Positions 36,241 to 44,791 of a stretch of DNA of 64,000 nt are shown one piece after another. Within the stretch, counting starts at the first letter, position 1. Every line of letters starts with the position of its first letter. Made by a program: the position numbers and the translations under genes. Origin of the DNA: Poriferisocius sp965200775 (GTDB lineage Bacteria; Actinomycetota; Acidimicrobiia; Acidimicrobiales; Bin134); assembly GCA_965200775.1 (NCBI GenBank), contig OZ241383.1, forward strand, positions 248,001 through 312,000, in the 5' to 3' direction. The notes under the pieces were generated by a model. The model did not search any database. It was not told where the DNA came from and worked only from the letters and a program-made list of their open reading frames with translations.

Positions 36241-37368
36241 ATGACTCTGACCACTCGTACCGACGAGGAGATCCTGGGGCGGGGCGACGTCAACGACATC
36301 GACACCATCATCGAGATCAGCCAGACCAACAGCGATGTCACCTCGGTGATTCACGCCGTGCAGGACAACAGCGACGCTCTGTTCACCTGGGACTACGCCA
36401 AGGGGGCCCGCCCCCAGCTCGAGCGCCTTTACGAGAAGGCCAAAACGTCGCAGTGGAACGCCCAAACCGACCTCGACTGGTCGATCGAGGTTGACCCCTA
36501 CGAGGCGTTCTCGGTGTTCTCCGAGGGTGGTTCCGACGTGGAGTTTGAGCGTGACCCAACCTTGCCCACGGCCAACTGGGGCCAGGACGAGTGGCGGGAG
36601 TTTTCCCTGGAGTCGTTCAAGTGGCGGATGAGCCAGTTTCTCCACGGCGAGCAGGGGGCGCTGTTGTGTACGGCCAAGATCGTCGAGACCGTCCCCTGGA
36701 TCGACGCCAAGTACTACGCCGCCACCCAGGTGGTGGACGAGGCCCGCCACGTGGAGGTTTTCGGCCAGTACATCGAAACCAAGCTGGGTGATTCCTACCC
36801 GATCAACGCCCACCTGAAGCTGCTGCTCGACGACATCATCAACGACAGCCGCTGGGACATGACCTATCTGGGGATGCAGATCATGGTGGAGGGCTTGGCC
36901 CTGGCCGCTTTCGGTTTCATGCATCAGCTCACCCCCGAGCCGCTGCTCCGCAAGCTCCTGCGTTACGTGATGGCCGACGAGGCCCGCCATGTGGCTTTCG
37001 GGGTGCTCAGCCTCCAGGAGTTCTACGCCAACCTCACCACCGCCGAGCTGCGCGAGCGCCAAGAGTTCGCTTTCGAGGCTGCGGTGCGGATGCGCGACCG
37101 GTTCGTCTCCCAGGAGGTGTGGGAGCGCATGGGCGTGCCAGTGCGGCCGATGGTGGCCAACTTCCTCTCGCTGCCCCCCGAGGCCAAGCCGTTCCAGAAC
37201 ATCCTGTTCTCCAAGATCGTGCCGAACTGCAAGAAGCTGGGCCTTTTGGACGCGGGCGACGGCTGGCTCCGCCGCCGGTTCGAGGAGATCCACGTCATCG
37301 AGTTCGAGGATTGGGTGGACACCGGCGAGGAGTACGAAGACCTCCAACTCGAAGAGGCCGAGGTTTAG
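36241..37368 (+). CDS. Ferritin-like diiron protein
   Basis: 375 residues with a four-helix-bundle diiron site: LHGEQGALLCTAKIVE near 140, VVDEARHVEVFGQYIE near 168, IMVEGLALAAFGF near 220 and VMADEARHVAFGVLSLQEF near 247, that is E, ExxH, E, ExxH. Proteins of this layout include diiron oxygenases and R2-like ligand-binding oxidases; the oxidation substrate is unknown. GAGGAG lies 6 nt before the ATG. The cupin gene follows closely, and an SDR lies 97 nt upstream in the same direction, so the three may act on one compound. Confidence 0.82.
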   Translation: MTLTTRTDEEILGRGDVNDIDTIIEISQTNSDVTSVIHAVQDNSDALFTWDYAKGARPQLERLYEKAKTSQWNAQTDLDWSIEVDPYEAFSVFSEGGSDVEFERDPTLPTANWGQDEWREFSLESFKWRMSQFLHGEQGALLCTAKIVETVPWIDAKYYAATQVVDEARHVEVFGQYIETKLGDSYPINAHLKLLLDDIINDSRWDMTYLGMQIMVEGLALAAFGFMHQLTPEPLLRKLLRYVMADEARHVAFGVLSLQEFYANLTTAELRERQEFAFEAAVRMRDRFVSQEVWERMGVPVRPMVANFLSLPPEAKPFQNILFSKIVPNCKKLGLLDAGDGWLRRRFEEIHVIEFEDWVDTGEEYEDLQLEEAEV

Positions 37369-37389
37369 GCCCCGGCCGGCCCTGGTCCA

Positions 37390-38130
37390 GTGGCCAAGCT
37401 GACCCTCACTTCGTCGGCCGAGTTGGCCGCGGAGCGGATCGAGGGCGGCACCTCCCGCCGGTTCAGCCCCGACGGGTACAGCCTCTGGATTGAAATCCTC
37501 GATCTGGTGCCGGGCGGCGGCTTGTCTTGGGATCCGGCCGTTGGCGACGAGGCGGTCTACGTGGTGTCGGGTCAAGCCGATGTTGTTTCCGATGGGTCTT
37601 TGGTTGGCTGTTGCCCTGCCAGTGGAGCGATGATCGTGGAGCAGGGGGCCTGCGTCGAGCTGTCGGCCGGCGAGGAGGCTCAGGTGGTGCGGTTCGGGTC
37701 GGCTGAGCCTGTTGGGGTGAACGGTGGTGGGGTTCATGTGTTCGGTGCCCGGGGCTGGGGCTTTTCCGGAGATCCAAAGGGCACCCATGCCACCTGGTTT
37801 GCCGATTCCAGCTGGGAGTCCACCCCGCTGACCTTGCTGAGAGTGGAGCGGGCCACCCCTCGTTCCGGCCCCGCTCACCACCATTCGCGAGACGAGATCA
37901 TCTACCTGCTCGAAGGCAGCATCTCACTGGGATCGTTGGAAGCCGCACCCGGGGCCATCTTGTGCATCCCCGCCAACGTCCGCTACCGCATCACCGCCGG
38001 CCCCACCGGCTACTGCTTCTTGAACTACCGCAGCGGCCCCGCCACCCAGGTTTACAAGCGAGGTTCTGCTCCACTCCCCGAAACCGTCGCCGCCCGAGGC
38101 GGCCACACCACTAACGACCGCCCTGAATAA
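37390..38130 (+). CDS. Bicupin-domain protein
   Basis: 246 residues with two cupin barrels. The N-terminal one (PGGGLSWDPAVGDEAVYVVS) lacks the usual His pair and may not bind metal. The C-terminal one has GPAHHHSRDEIIYLLEGSIS near 160 and GAILCIPANVRYRI, so it can bind a metal through His and Glu. GTG start, 21 nt after the ferritin-like gene. It could be an enzyme or a ligand sensor. Confidence 0.8.
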   Translation: MAKLTLTSSAELAAERIEGGTSRRFSPDGYSLWIEILDLVPGGGLSWDPAVGDEAVYVVSGQADVVSDGSLVGCCPASGAMIVEQGACVELSAGEEAQVVRFGSAEPVGVNGGGVHVFGARGWGFSGDPKGTHATWFADSSWESTPLTLLRVERATPRSGPAHHHSRDEIIYLLEGSISLGSLEAAPGAILCIPANVRYRITAGPTGYCFLNYRSGPATQVYKRGSAPLPETVAARGGHTTNDRPE

Positions 38131-38158
38131 GGCCCGGCAAACTGCGTCGAAGAAAGTG

Positions 38159-38216
38159 GCAGGCCCTTCCCAAACGGTTCCCTCAAAATTGGCGAAAAAA
38201 CCGCGGAAGGGCCTGC
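38159..38216. terminator. Long inverted repeat between convergent genes
   Basis: GCAGGCCCTTCC (38159-38170) is perfectly complementary to GGAAGGGCCTGC (38205-38216), with a further CGGTT/AACCG pairing inside the 34-nt loop. It lies between the ends of the cupin and DUF4143 genes, so a bidirectional terminator is the simplest reading. There is no T-run after either arm, so a mobile-element remnant or protein site is possible. Confidence 0.5.
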
Positions 38217-38326
38217 AAACGGGACACTACCGTCGGGAGCCTCCAACCGGCAATTCCGTCGAAATAGGCGTCATCATCCGGGTGTATCGCCCACCAACTG
38301 GCGGCTCCACATCCCAGGGGAGGGGC

Positions 38327-39625
38327 TTAGGGGCCTAGGAGTGCGGCGGGGACGACGGCGATGCCGTCCTTTCGTCGGTATGCCCACTTTCCTGTGGTGA
38401 TCACCATGGCGTCGAGGAGGTCGGGGCCGATCTCCTCCTTGAGCCAGTGCAGGTGGCGCACGTCCTTGTTGCTTACCGTTTGGGAGAGCTTGGTTTCGAT
38501 GGCCACGATGCGCCCGTCGGGTCGGGAGACGATGAAGTCGATCTCTCGTGAGTTCCCCTGCTTGCGGAAGTGGCCGACGGAAGATTCGCAGGCTTGTGCG
38601 TACACCCGGAGGTTGAGCGCCACCAGCGACTCGAACAAGTGACCGAGCAGCGACCCCTCCCGGAGTGCGGGAGCGTCGGTGTCTTCGGCCTCGAGGAGCA
38701 TTTCGGCGCTCGTCCCCAGGAGGGAGGCGGCCAGAGCGGGGTCGGCAAGGTGGTGTTTGGCCCTGCCGGTCAACTTGTTGAGGCGGTTCCTGGTGGGTTG
38801 CCATGCGGGCACCGGGTCCAGCAACCACAGGCGCTCGAGGGTGTCAACGTAGGGACCGGTGGCACCTCTGCTGGGCTTGTCGTCGTGGCCGCTGGTTGCC
38901 GCGTCACGGATGGTCTCGTAGGAAGCGGAGGTGGCTGTGGCGGCGGCGTATGCCGTCAACCAACGCATGAGCGCCCCCGGGTTTCGTGTCCGGTGGCCTG
39001 CTTCCACGAAGTCGGTGTCGATGATGCGATCCACATAGCCCCGAAGGGCGGCCCGGCTGCTTCGGCCCGGTTCGTGGGGCATCCCGGGAAACCCGCCCAC
39101 CGTGATCGCCCGAACGTAGTCCGCCAGCCGAGCAGATGTTTCGCCAGACACTTCGGGAACCGATCCAGCCATCAATGCCGCCAGGCTCACGGCCGGCTCA
39201 CCGAACACCAGCTCCCACCACCGCTCGAACAGCGACAGGGGACGCATCCGCAAGGTGACGATGCGCCCCGCGCCCGAATGAGTGGGCCGGTTCAGAGGAG
39301 ACGCCGAACCGGTGAGCAGGAAACGGCCGGGGCGCCCGTCGGCGTCCACTGCCCGGCGGACCAAATCCCAGGAGGCCGGCAGCCGTTGCCATTCATCCAG
39401 CAGGGTCGTCCCCTGGTCCTGGACCATCAACGATGGATCGGCGGACACGGTTTCCAGCACGGCGGGGTTGTCCAGCTCGAAGACTGTGTTGGCCCGGCGA
39501 ATGGCGGTTGTGCTCTTCCCCACACCACGGGGACCCTGCACGCAGACCGCGGGCAACCCTTCGAGCAGGTCGTCGAGCTCGACATCCACCACACGCTTTG
39601 AGTAGGTCTCCTCGTTTCCGGTCAC
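38327..39625 (-). CDS. AAA ATPase with DUF4143 and PD-(D/E)XK-like C-terminus
   Basis: 432 residues. Walker A QGPRGVGKST near 31, LLDEWQRLPASWDLVRRAVD near 75, sensor FLLTGSASPL near 98, and then DUF4143 (GHLFESLVALNLRVYAQACE near 332) with a nuclease-like REIDFIVSRPDGRIVAIETK near 365 (D...E-x-K). Such proteins are common accessory genes of unknown role. GTG start at 39625 has GGAGG 11 nt upstream; a TTG at 39670 is also open. Repeated TTGNACACTAACT sites lie just upstream. Confidence 0.85.
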   Translation of the reverse strand: MTGNEETYSKRVVDVELDDLLEGLPAVCVQGPRGVGKSTTAIRRANTVFELDNPAVLETVSADPSLMVQDQGTTLLDEWQRLPASWDLVRRAVDADGRPGRFLLTGSASPLNRPTHSGAGRIVTLRMRPLSLFERWWELVFGEPAVSLAALMAGSVPEVSGETSARLADYVRAITVGGFPGMPHEPGRSSRAALRGYVDRIIDTDFVEAGHRTRNPGALMRWLTAYAAATATSASYETIRDAATSGHDDKPSRGATGPYVDTLERLWLLDPVPAWQPTRNRLNKLTGRAKHHLADPALAASLLGTSAEMLLEAEDTDAPALREGSLLGHLFESLVALNLRVYAQACESSVGHFRKQGNSREIDFIVSRPDGRIVAIETKLSQTVSNKDVRHLHWLKEEIGPDLLDAMVITTGKWAYRRKDGIAVVPAALLGP

Positions 39626-39683
39626 AGCTCTTCCGACCTCCAGAAGCCCCCGTACAGGGCGAACATGCAATCCATCGAGCAGT

Positions 39684-39721
39684 TAGTGTACAAAATCTCG
39701 GGTAGTTAGTGTGCAATCTAC
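39684..39721 (-). promoter_or_regulatory. Direct repeats upstream of the DUF4143 gene
   Basis: On the minus strand TTGCACACTAACT and TTGTACACTAACT follow each other with a 24-bp period. They lie 59-97 nt upstream of the GTG start and look like paired operator half-sites or a promoter -35 region. AT content is higher than in the flanks. Confidence 0.5.
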
Positions 39722-39758
39722 CCGGTACGGGGTAATCCGCTAGGCGGCGGTGACGGGG

Positions 39759-40175
39759 CTAATCGGGGCGGTCGCAGGTGGGGGAGGTGCCGGGTTTGCG
39801 GATGCGGTAGCGGTTGGCGGCTACCCGGCGATACACAAATCCGGCCAGTGGGCTGATCGGGCCGAAGGTCAACAGCCTGCCCAACACCGACCACAGTCCG
39901 CCCATGGCCCGCAGCGCACCGGCCATGCTGCGGTGCTCGTCGAGGGGGACGCCGTCGATGCCGATCCACCACGCCGACCGGGCCACGTCCTCGGCGGTGA
40001 GGCCCAGCACACCGAGATCGGCCTCCTGCGACGCCACAACATGTGAACCGTCGGGCAGGCGACGCTGCACCCAGCGAGCGGTGGCGGTGCAGAACCCGCA
40101 GTCGCCGTCGTAGATCAGCAGGCCCGCCTCAGCAGGCGGAGTCGAGGAACCGCCCCTAGCTGTTGCGCCCGACAT
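39759..40175 (-). CDS. DCC-family thiol-disulfide oxidoreductase-like protein (DUF393)
   Basis: 138 residues with the family's LLIYDGDCGFCTATARWVQR near 19, whose CxxC-like DGDCGFC motif names the group, and the C-terminal FGPISPLAGFVYRRVAANRY. The biochemical role is unproven. The first codons overlap the 3' end of the bL37 gene in another frame if the ATG at 40175 is used; a later start before LLIYDGD is possible. Confidence 0.85.
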   Translation of the reverse strand: MSGATARGGSSTPPAEAGLLIYDGDCGFCTATARWVQRRLPDGSHVVASQEADLGVLGLTAEDVARSAWWIGIDGVPLDEHRSMAGALRAMGGLWSVLGRLLTFGPISPLAGFVYRRVAANRYRIRKPGTSPTCDRPD

Positions 40176-40245
40176 TGGGCTTGCGCCCGTGGTTGGCCTT
40201 CTTGCGTCGGGCTCGGGCCTTGCGTTTTTGGGTGCGCTTCGACAA
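40156..40245 (-). CDS. Small ribosomal-type protein, bL37-like
   Basis: 29 residues, about half Arg/Lys, starting MSKRTQKRKARARRKKANHG and ending RKPNVGRNS. The KANHGRKPN block matches the tiny actinobacterial large-subunit protein bL37. TTG start with GGAGG 6 nt upstream. Because of its size automatic annotation often misses it. Its 3' end overlaps the DCC gene start by about 20 nt. Confidence 0.72.
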   Translation of the reverse strand: MSKRTQKRKARARRKKANHGRKPNVGRNS

Positions 40246-40286
40246 TTCGGACCTCCGAGTGTTCGAGCGATTCTACCGGCTCCCGC

Positions 40287-40292
40287 TAGCGT
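40287..40292 (+). promoter_or_regulatory. -10 box near the ychF start
   Basis: TAGCGT ends 9 nt before the GTG start of ychF; no ribosome site is visible, so a leaderless message is likely. Confidence 0.45.
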
Positions 40293-40301
40293 GAACGATC
40301 C

Positions 40302-41378
40302 GTGGAGCGCTTCGGGTTCGTCGGCCTACCCAACTCGGGCAAGTCCTCTCTCTACAACGCCTTGATCGGCTCCGACGTTCTGGCCGCTCCCTATGCGTTC
40401 GCCACCACCACCTCCAACACGGGGGTAGCCAAGGTGGCCGACCCCCGCCTCGACGCCCTGCACCGGCTCAGCGGCTCCAAGGTGCTCACCCCGGCCAGCG
40501 TGCAGTTCACCGACATCGGGGGGCTTGTGGCCGGAGCCAGCCGGGGGGAGGGGCTGGGCAACCGATTCCTGGGCGGCATCCGTGAGGTTGACGCCATCGT
40601 GTACGTGTTGCGAGCGTTCGTGGATGCCGACGTGCCCGGCCCGACCGACCCGCTTGAGCACCTCCGGGTGCTGGAGATCGAGCTGACGCTGGCCGACCTG
40701 GAATCGGTGGAGAACCGCCTGGTGAAACGGCGCAAGTCGGCCATCCAAGCCCCATCGCTGGCCGCCGAGGTGGCCGCACTGGACGCTGCCGCCGAGGTGT
40801 TGGGCGAGGGCATCCCCATCTACCGCAGCGACCTGTCCGACGCCCAGCGGCTCGACCTGAAGGAGAGCTTCCTCCTTACCAACCGCCCGGTGCTGGCCGT
40901 GGTCAACATCGGCGAAGACCAGCTCGACGGGGCCGAGGAGTTGCAAGCCCCGGTGGAGGCCGAGTTGGAGGGTCGGGCCGGGGTCATGGCGGTTTGCGTG
41001 CAGCTCGAAGCCGAGGCCGCACAGTTGCCCGAGGAGGAGCGGGCCGAGCTGCTCGACGGCCTGGGCCTGGGCGAAGGTGCTCTGGGCCGTTTCGCCCACG
41101 CCGCCTACGACCTGCTCGGGCTGCGCACCTTCTTCACCACCGGCGACAAGGAGACCCGGGCCTGGACTTTCCGCCGTGGAGCCAAGGCCCCCGAGGCCGC
41201 GGGGCGGATTCACACCGACTTCCAGCGGGGGTTCATCCGAGCCGAGGTGATCGACTGGCAGGCGCTGCTCGACGTCGGTGGCTGGAACCAGGCCAAGGAT
41301 CGGGGCTTGGTGCGAACCGAGGGCCGGGACTACGAGGTGGCCGACGGCGACGTGATGGAAATCCGCTTCAACGTCTAG
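40302..41378 (+). CDS. ychF: Obg-like ATPase YchF
   Basis: P-loop NTPase of the Obg superfamily that prefers ATP and binds ribosomes. 358 residues: G1 VGLPNSGKSSLYNAL near 6, the TTSNTGVAKVADPRLDAL region, G3 DIGGLVAGASRGEGLGNRFL near 66, and the C-terminal TGS domain (RAWTFRRGAKAPEAAGRIHT; DVMEIRFNV). The G4 position reads VNIGEDQ rather than NKxD, the usual sign of relaxed nucleotide specificity. Confidence 0.96.
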   Translation: MERFGFVGLPNSGKSSLYNALIGSDVLAAPYAFATTTSNTGVAKVADPRLDALHRLSGSKVLTPASVQFTDIGGLVAGASRGEGLGNRFLGGIREVDAIVYVLRAFVDADVPGPTDPLEHLRVLEIELTLADLESVENRLVKRRKSAIQAPSLAAEVAALDAAAEVLGEGIPIYRSDLSDAQRLDLKESFLLTNRPVLAVVNIGEDQLDGAEELQAPVEAELEGRAGVMAVCVQLEAEAAQLPEEERAELLDGLGLGEGALGRFAHAAYDLLGLRTFFTTGDKETRAWTFRRGAKAPEAAGRIHTDFQRGFIRAEVIDWQALLDVGGWNQAKDRGLVRTEGRDYEVADGDVMEIRFNV

Positions 41379-41474
41379 GTCAACCAATAGGTGGAATTGT
41401 CCCAACATCCGGCCAACGAGTCCCCAGCCAAAATGTCTCTTGAAATGAGGCCATCGGGGTTGAAAAATCACCCT

Positions 41475-41822
41475 ATGGCGTGGCTCATCTGCGATGACAG
41501 GGTGCTGGCCACCGTGGAGGTCGCCACAAGCCGGCGAGCCAGGATGGTGGGGCTATTGGGCCGTGACGAATACGACAAGGCGCTGCTTCTGCTACCGGCC
41601 CGTTCTGTTCACACCATGGGGATGCGGTTCCCCATCGACGTGGCCCATCTCGACCACAATCTTGTGGTGTTGAAAACGGCGACGATGGACAGGCACCGGG
41701 TCGGCCGGCCGGTGTGGCGGGCCCGAGCCGTTCTGGAGGCCGAGGCCGGGTCGTTCGTCCGATGGGGCATAAGGCCGGGCGACCGGCTGGAAATCCGCCA
41801 GACCGCCTCGGAGAAAGGATGA
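41475..41822 (+). CDS. DUF192 family protein
   Basis: 115 residues. The DUF192 hallmarks are ARMVGLLGRDEYDKALLLLP near 18-37, then SVHTMGMRFPIDVAHLDHN near 41 and the C-terminal GIRPGDRLEI. Function is unknown; some archaeal and bacterial members are secreted, but no signal peptide is seen here. ATG 41475 gives the family N-terminus; the open frame back to 41391 lacks similarity. Confidence 0.85.
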   Translation: MAWLICDDRVLATVEVATSRRARMVGLLGRDEYDKALLLLPARSVHTMGMRFPIDVAHLDHNLVVLKTATMDRHRVGRPVWRARAVLEAEAGSFVRWGIRPGDRLEIRQTASEKG

Positions 41823-41898
41823 CCAGCCCGAAGGCAACCGGCCCACGAGCAACCGGCCCCGTGGCCGCCGGCTCACCGATAAACGAAAGGGGGAGGCG

Positions 41899-42726
41899 AT
41901 GACAGGGAAGCTGGTGCTGGTCGCCACCCCCATCGGCAACCTGGGCGACCTCACCCCAAGAGCGGTGGAAGTGCTCGCCAAAGCCGACGTGGTGGCCTGC
42001 GAGGACACCCGGCGCACCGGCCGTCTACTGGCCCACGCCGGGGTCACCGCTCCTCGGCTCCTGGTGGTGAACGAGCACACCGAAACCGCCACCGCCGCCG
42101 AGATCGCCGAACTGGTAGTCGCCGGCAACACGGTGGCCCTGGTTACCGACGCGGGAACCCCTGCGGTATCCGATCCGGGGGCCCGGGTGGTACACGCCAC
42201 GCTCGACGCGGGCGGCGAGGTCGAAACCATCCCCGGACCGTCGGCCGCTCTGGCCGCCTTGGTGGTGAGCGGCCTTCCCACCGGGCGCTTCTGCTTCGAG
42301 GGGTTCCTGCCTCGCAAGGGTCGCCACCGAACCGAGCGCATCGAGGAGCTGGCCCAAGAACACCGCACCATGGTGGTGTTCGAGGCACCCCACCGGCTGG
42401 CCCGAACCCTGCACGATCTGGCAGAAGCCCTGGGCGGCGACCGGGCCGTGGCCATCGTGAGGGAGCAGACCAAGCTCCACGAGGAGGTGTGGCGGGGTTC
42501 CCTGGCCGACGCCGCCGAACGGGCAGCCGGCACCGAGCCCCGAGGCGAGCACGTGCTGGTCGTGGCCGGGTGCCCCGAAAGTCCCCCGCCGTCGGAGCAG
42601 CAGATCAAAACCGCCCTGGCGCACAGGCAGGCCGAGGGCCTGTCCCGGCGAGACGCGGTGGCCGCAGTGGCCGCCGACCTGGGGTTGTCCCGAAGGGCCG
42701 TTTACCAGATCAGTCTGGCAAACTGA
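41899..42726 (+). CDS. rsmI: 16S rRNA 2'-O-methyltransferase (C1402)
   Basis: SAM-dependent enzyme that methylates the ribose of C1402 in 16S rRNA. 275 residues of the tetrapyrrole-methylase fold: LVATPIGNLGDLTPRA near 6, DVVACEDTRRTGRLL near 28, DAGTPAVSDPGARVV near 84, and GFLPRKGRHRTERI near 136. The C-terminus ends in an added helix-turn-helix-like stretch (LSRRDAVAAVAADLGLSRRA). GGGGGAGG precedes the ATG. Confidence 0.96.
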   Translation: MTGKLVLVATPIGNLGDLTPRAVEVLAKADVVACEDTRRTGRLLAHAGVTAPRLLVVNEHTETATAAEIAELVVAGNTVALVTDAGTPAVSDPGARVVHATLDAGGEVETIPGPSAALAALVVSGLPTGRFCFEGFLPRKGRHRTERIEELAQEHRTMVVFEAPHRLARTLHDLAEALGGDRAVAIVREQTKLHEEVWRGSLADAAERAAGTEPRGEHVLVVAGCPESPPPSEQQIKTALAHRQAEGLSRRDAVAAVAADLGLSRRAVYQISLAN

Positions 42727-42763
42727 GGGGGCAACCCCCACAGCCCCCCGACGAAGGAACCCC

Positions 42764-43228
42764 ATGAGCGACGTCAATCCCATCCCCGACGACTACCCCC
42801 GAGTCTCCCCCTACCTTTGCGTGGACGGGGCCGCCGCGGCCATCGACTTCCTAACCGAGGTGTTCGGCGCAACCGAGCGCCTGCGGATAGCCGCTCCCGA
42901 AGGCAAGATCGGCCACGCCGAGGTGGCCATCGGCGACAGCGTCATCATGCTGTCCGACGAATACCCGGAGATGGGCGTGGTCGGCCCCAAAACAATCGGC
43001 GGCACCGCCGTCACGCTCAGCGTCTTCGTGGAGGACGCCGACGCCACCTTCGCCAAGGGGGTCGAGGCCGGGGCCACCGCCGAACGCCCGGTGGAAACCC
43101 ACTTCTACGGAGACCGAAGCGGCATGCTCATCGACCCGTTCGGCCACCGCTGGAACGTCTCCTCCCACGTGGAGGACGTGGAACCCGACGAGCTGGCCCG
43201 CCGCTCGGCCGAGATGTTCGGCGGCTGA
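42764..43228 (+). CDS. VOC-superfamily (glyoxalase/PhnB-like) protein
   Basis: 154 residues with the paired beta-alpha-beta-beta-beta modules of the VOC fold: VSPYLCVDGAAAAIDFLTEV near 11, AEVAIGDSVIMLSDE near 50, and FYGDRSGMLIDPFGHRWNV near 110, typical of PhnB/DUF1428-like members. Metal site and substrate are uncertain. AGGAACC precedes the ATG. It lies between rsmI and metG without overlap. Confidence 0.85.
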   Translation: MSDVNPIPDDYPRVSPYLCVDGAAAAIDFLTEVFGATERLRIAAPEGKIGHAEVAIGDSVIMLSDEYPEMGVVGPKTIGGTAVTLSVFVEDADATFAKGVEAGATAERPVETHFYGDRSGMLIDPFGHRWNVSSHVEDVEPDELARRSAEMFGG

Positions 43229-43277
43229 GGCCGGGATCGGTCGCCGGAAACCGCCGAGGCCCACAGCAGCCAAACAG

Positions 43278-43283
43278 TAGGGT
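43278..43283 (+). promoter_or_regulatory. -10 box for leaderless metG mRNA
   Basis: TAGGGT ends 6 nt before the GTG start of metG. Confidence 0.55.
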
Positions 43284-43289
43284 GAACCG

Positions 43290-44789
43290 GTGTCGCGCTA
43301 TTACCTGACGACCCCGATCTTCTACGTCAACGACGCCCCCCACATCGGCCACGCCTACACCGTCCTCAACGGCGACGCCGTCAGCCGCTGGCACCGGCTG
43401 CTGGGCGACGACGTTTACTACCTCACCGGCACCGACGAGCACGGCCTCAAGGTTCAGCGTGCCGCCGAGGCCAACGGACTGTCCCCCCTCAAGCAGGCCG
43501 ACCGCACCAGCCAACGCTTCCGGGAGGTGTGGGAGCTGCTCGGCGTGGCCAACGACGAGTTCATCCGCACCACCGAGCCCCGCCACCACCACGCCGTGCA
43601 AACCCTCATGCAGCGGGCCTACGACAACGGTTACATCTACCCGGCGGTGTACGACGGCTGGTACTCGGTATCCGACGAGACCTACCTCTCCGACGACGAC
43701 GTAAAAGACCACGACATCGAGTCGGGCCGTGTGGAGCGGATGACCGAGGAAAACTACTTCTTCAAGCTGTCGGCCTTCGAGGAGCCGCTGCTGGAGTGGT
43801 TCGACGCCAACCCCCAGAACATCACCCCCGAGGGCTACCGCAACGAGGCCCTGGGCATCATCCGGGGTGGCCTGCGGGACATCTCGGTCTCCCGCACCTC
43901 CATCAGCTGGGGCATCCCGGTGCCGTGGGCCGAGGGCCACGTGTTCTACGTGTGGTACGACGCCTTAACCAACTACGCCACCGCCGCGGGCTACGGCCAC
44001 GACGACGACCGGTTCGCCACCTGGTGGCCGGAGGTGCGCCACCTCATAGGCAAGGACATAATCCGTTTCCACTGCGTGTACTGGCCGGCCATGCTCATGG
44101 CTGCCGGGGTGACCGACCTGCCCCGATGCCATGTCCACGGCTGGCTGCTGGTGGGCGGGGAGAAGATGTCCAAGTCGGCGTTCAACCAGATCGCCCCCGC
44201 CGACCTTGTCAACGATTTCGGTGTGGACGGCTTCCGCTACTCCCTGCTCCGCGACACCCCGTTCGGCCCCGACAGCGAGGTCAGCCACGAAGCCCTCCAG
44301 CACCGCTACAACACCGACTTGGCCAACAACTTCGGCAACCTGTTGCAGCGGGCCTCCACGCTGGTGCATCGCAAGTCCGGGGGCACCGGCCCCGCTCCCG
44401 ACCCCAACCATGCTCTCGGCGAGGTGGCCGCACGGGTCTATACGGATGCCGCGGCGGCCTGGGACCGGTTCCAGCCTTCGGTGGCGCTGGAGGCCACGTG
44501 GCGTCTCATCCGAGAGGCCAACGAGTATCTGCAAGCCACCGAACCGTGGAAGATGGAACCCGGCCCCGAGGTCGAAGCGGTGCTGGGTAACGTTCTGGAA
44601 GCCCTTCGCATCGTGTGCGTGCTGGCCTCCCCGGCCATTCCCACATCGTGCCAGTCGGCCTGGACCCGCATCGGCCTGGCCGGATCCCCCCTCGACCAAC
44701 GCCTACCCGAGGCGGCAGCGTGGGGGCAGTACCCCGGAGGCTTGACGGTGGCCGAGGGCGATCCGCTCTTTCCCCGCTTGCGTGATTAA
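43290..44789 (+). CDS. metG: Methionyl-tRNA synthetase
   Basis: Charges tRNA-Met. 499 residues, the short form without the C-terminal tRNA-binding domain. The class I signatures are PHIGHAYTVLNGDAVSRWHR (HIGH) near 13 and GEKMSKSAFNQ (KMSKS) near 290. The insert that carries zinc cysteines in other types has none here (TYLSDDDVKDHDIESGRVER). GTG start; the next gene starts 2 nt after the stop. Confidence 0.97.
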   Translation: MSRYYLTTPIFYVNDAPHIGHAYTVLNGDAVSRWHRLLGDDVYYLTGTDEHGLKVQRAAEANGLSPLKQADRTSQRFREVWELLGVANDEFIRTTEPRHHHAVQTLMQRAYDNGYIYPAVYDGWYSVSDETYLSDDDVKDHDIESGRVERMTEENYFFKLSAFEEPLLEWFDANPQNITPEGYRNEALGIIRGGLRDISVSRTSISWGIPVPWAEGHVFYVWYDALTNYATAAGYGHDDDRFATWWPEVRHLIGKDIIRFHCVYWPAMLMAAGVTDLPRCHVHGWLLVGGEKMSKSAFNQIAPADLVNDFGVDGFRYSLLRDTPFGPDSEVSHEALQHRYNTDLANNFGNLLQRASTLVHRKSGGTGPAPDPNHALGEVAARVYTDAAAAWDRFQPSVALEATWRLIREANEYLQATEPWKMEPGPEVEAVLGNVLEALRIVCVLASPAIPTSCQSAWTRIGLAGSPLDQRLPEAAAWGQYPGGLTVAEGDPLFPRLRD

Positions 44790-44791
44790 CA

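Noticed and set aside
36196..37884. 562-residue open frame on the minus strand
   Set aside because: It is opposite to the ferritin-like and cupin genes, has no recognised domain and reflects high third-position GC of those genes.
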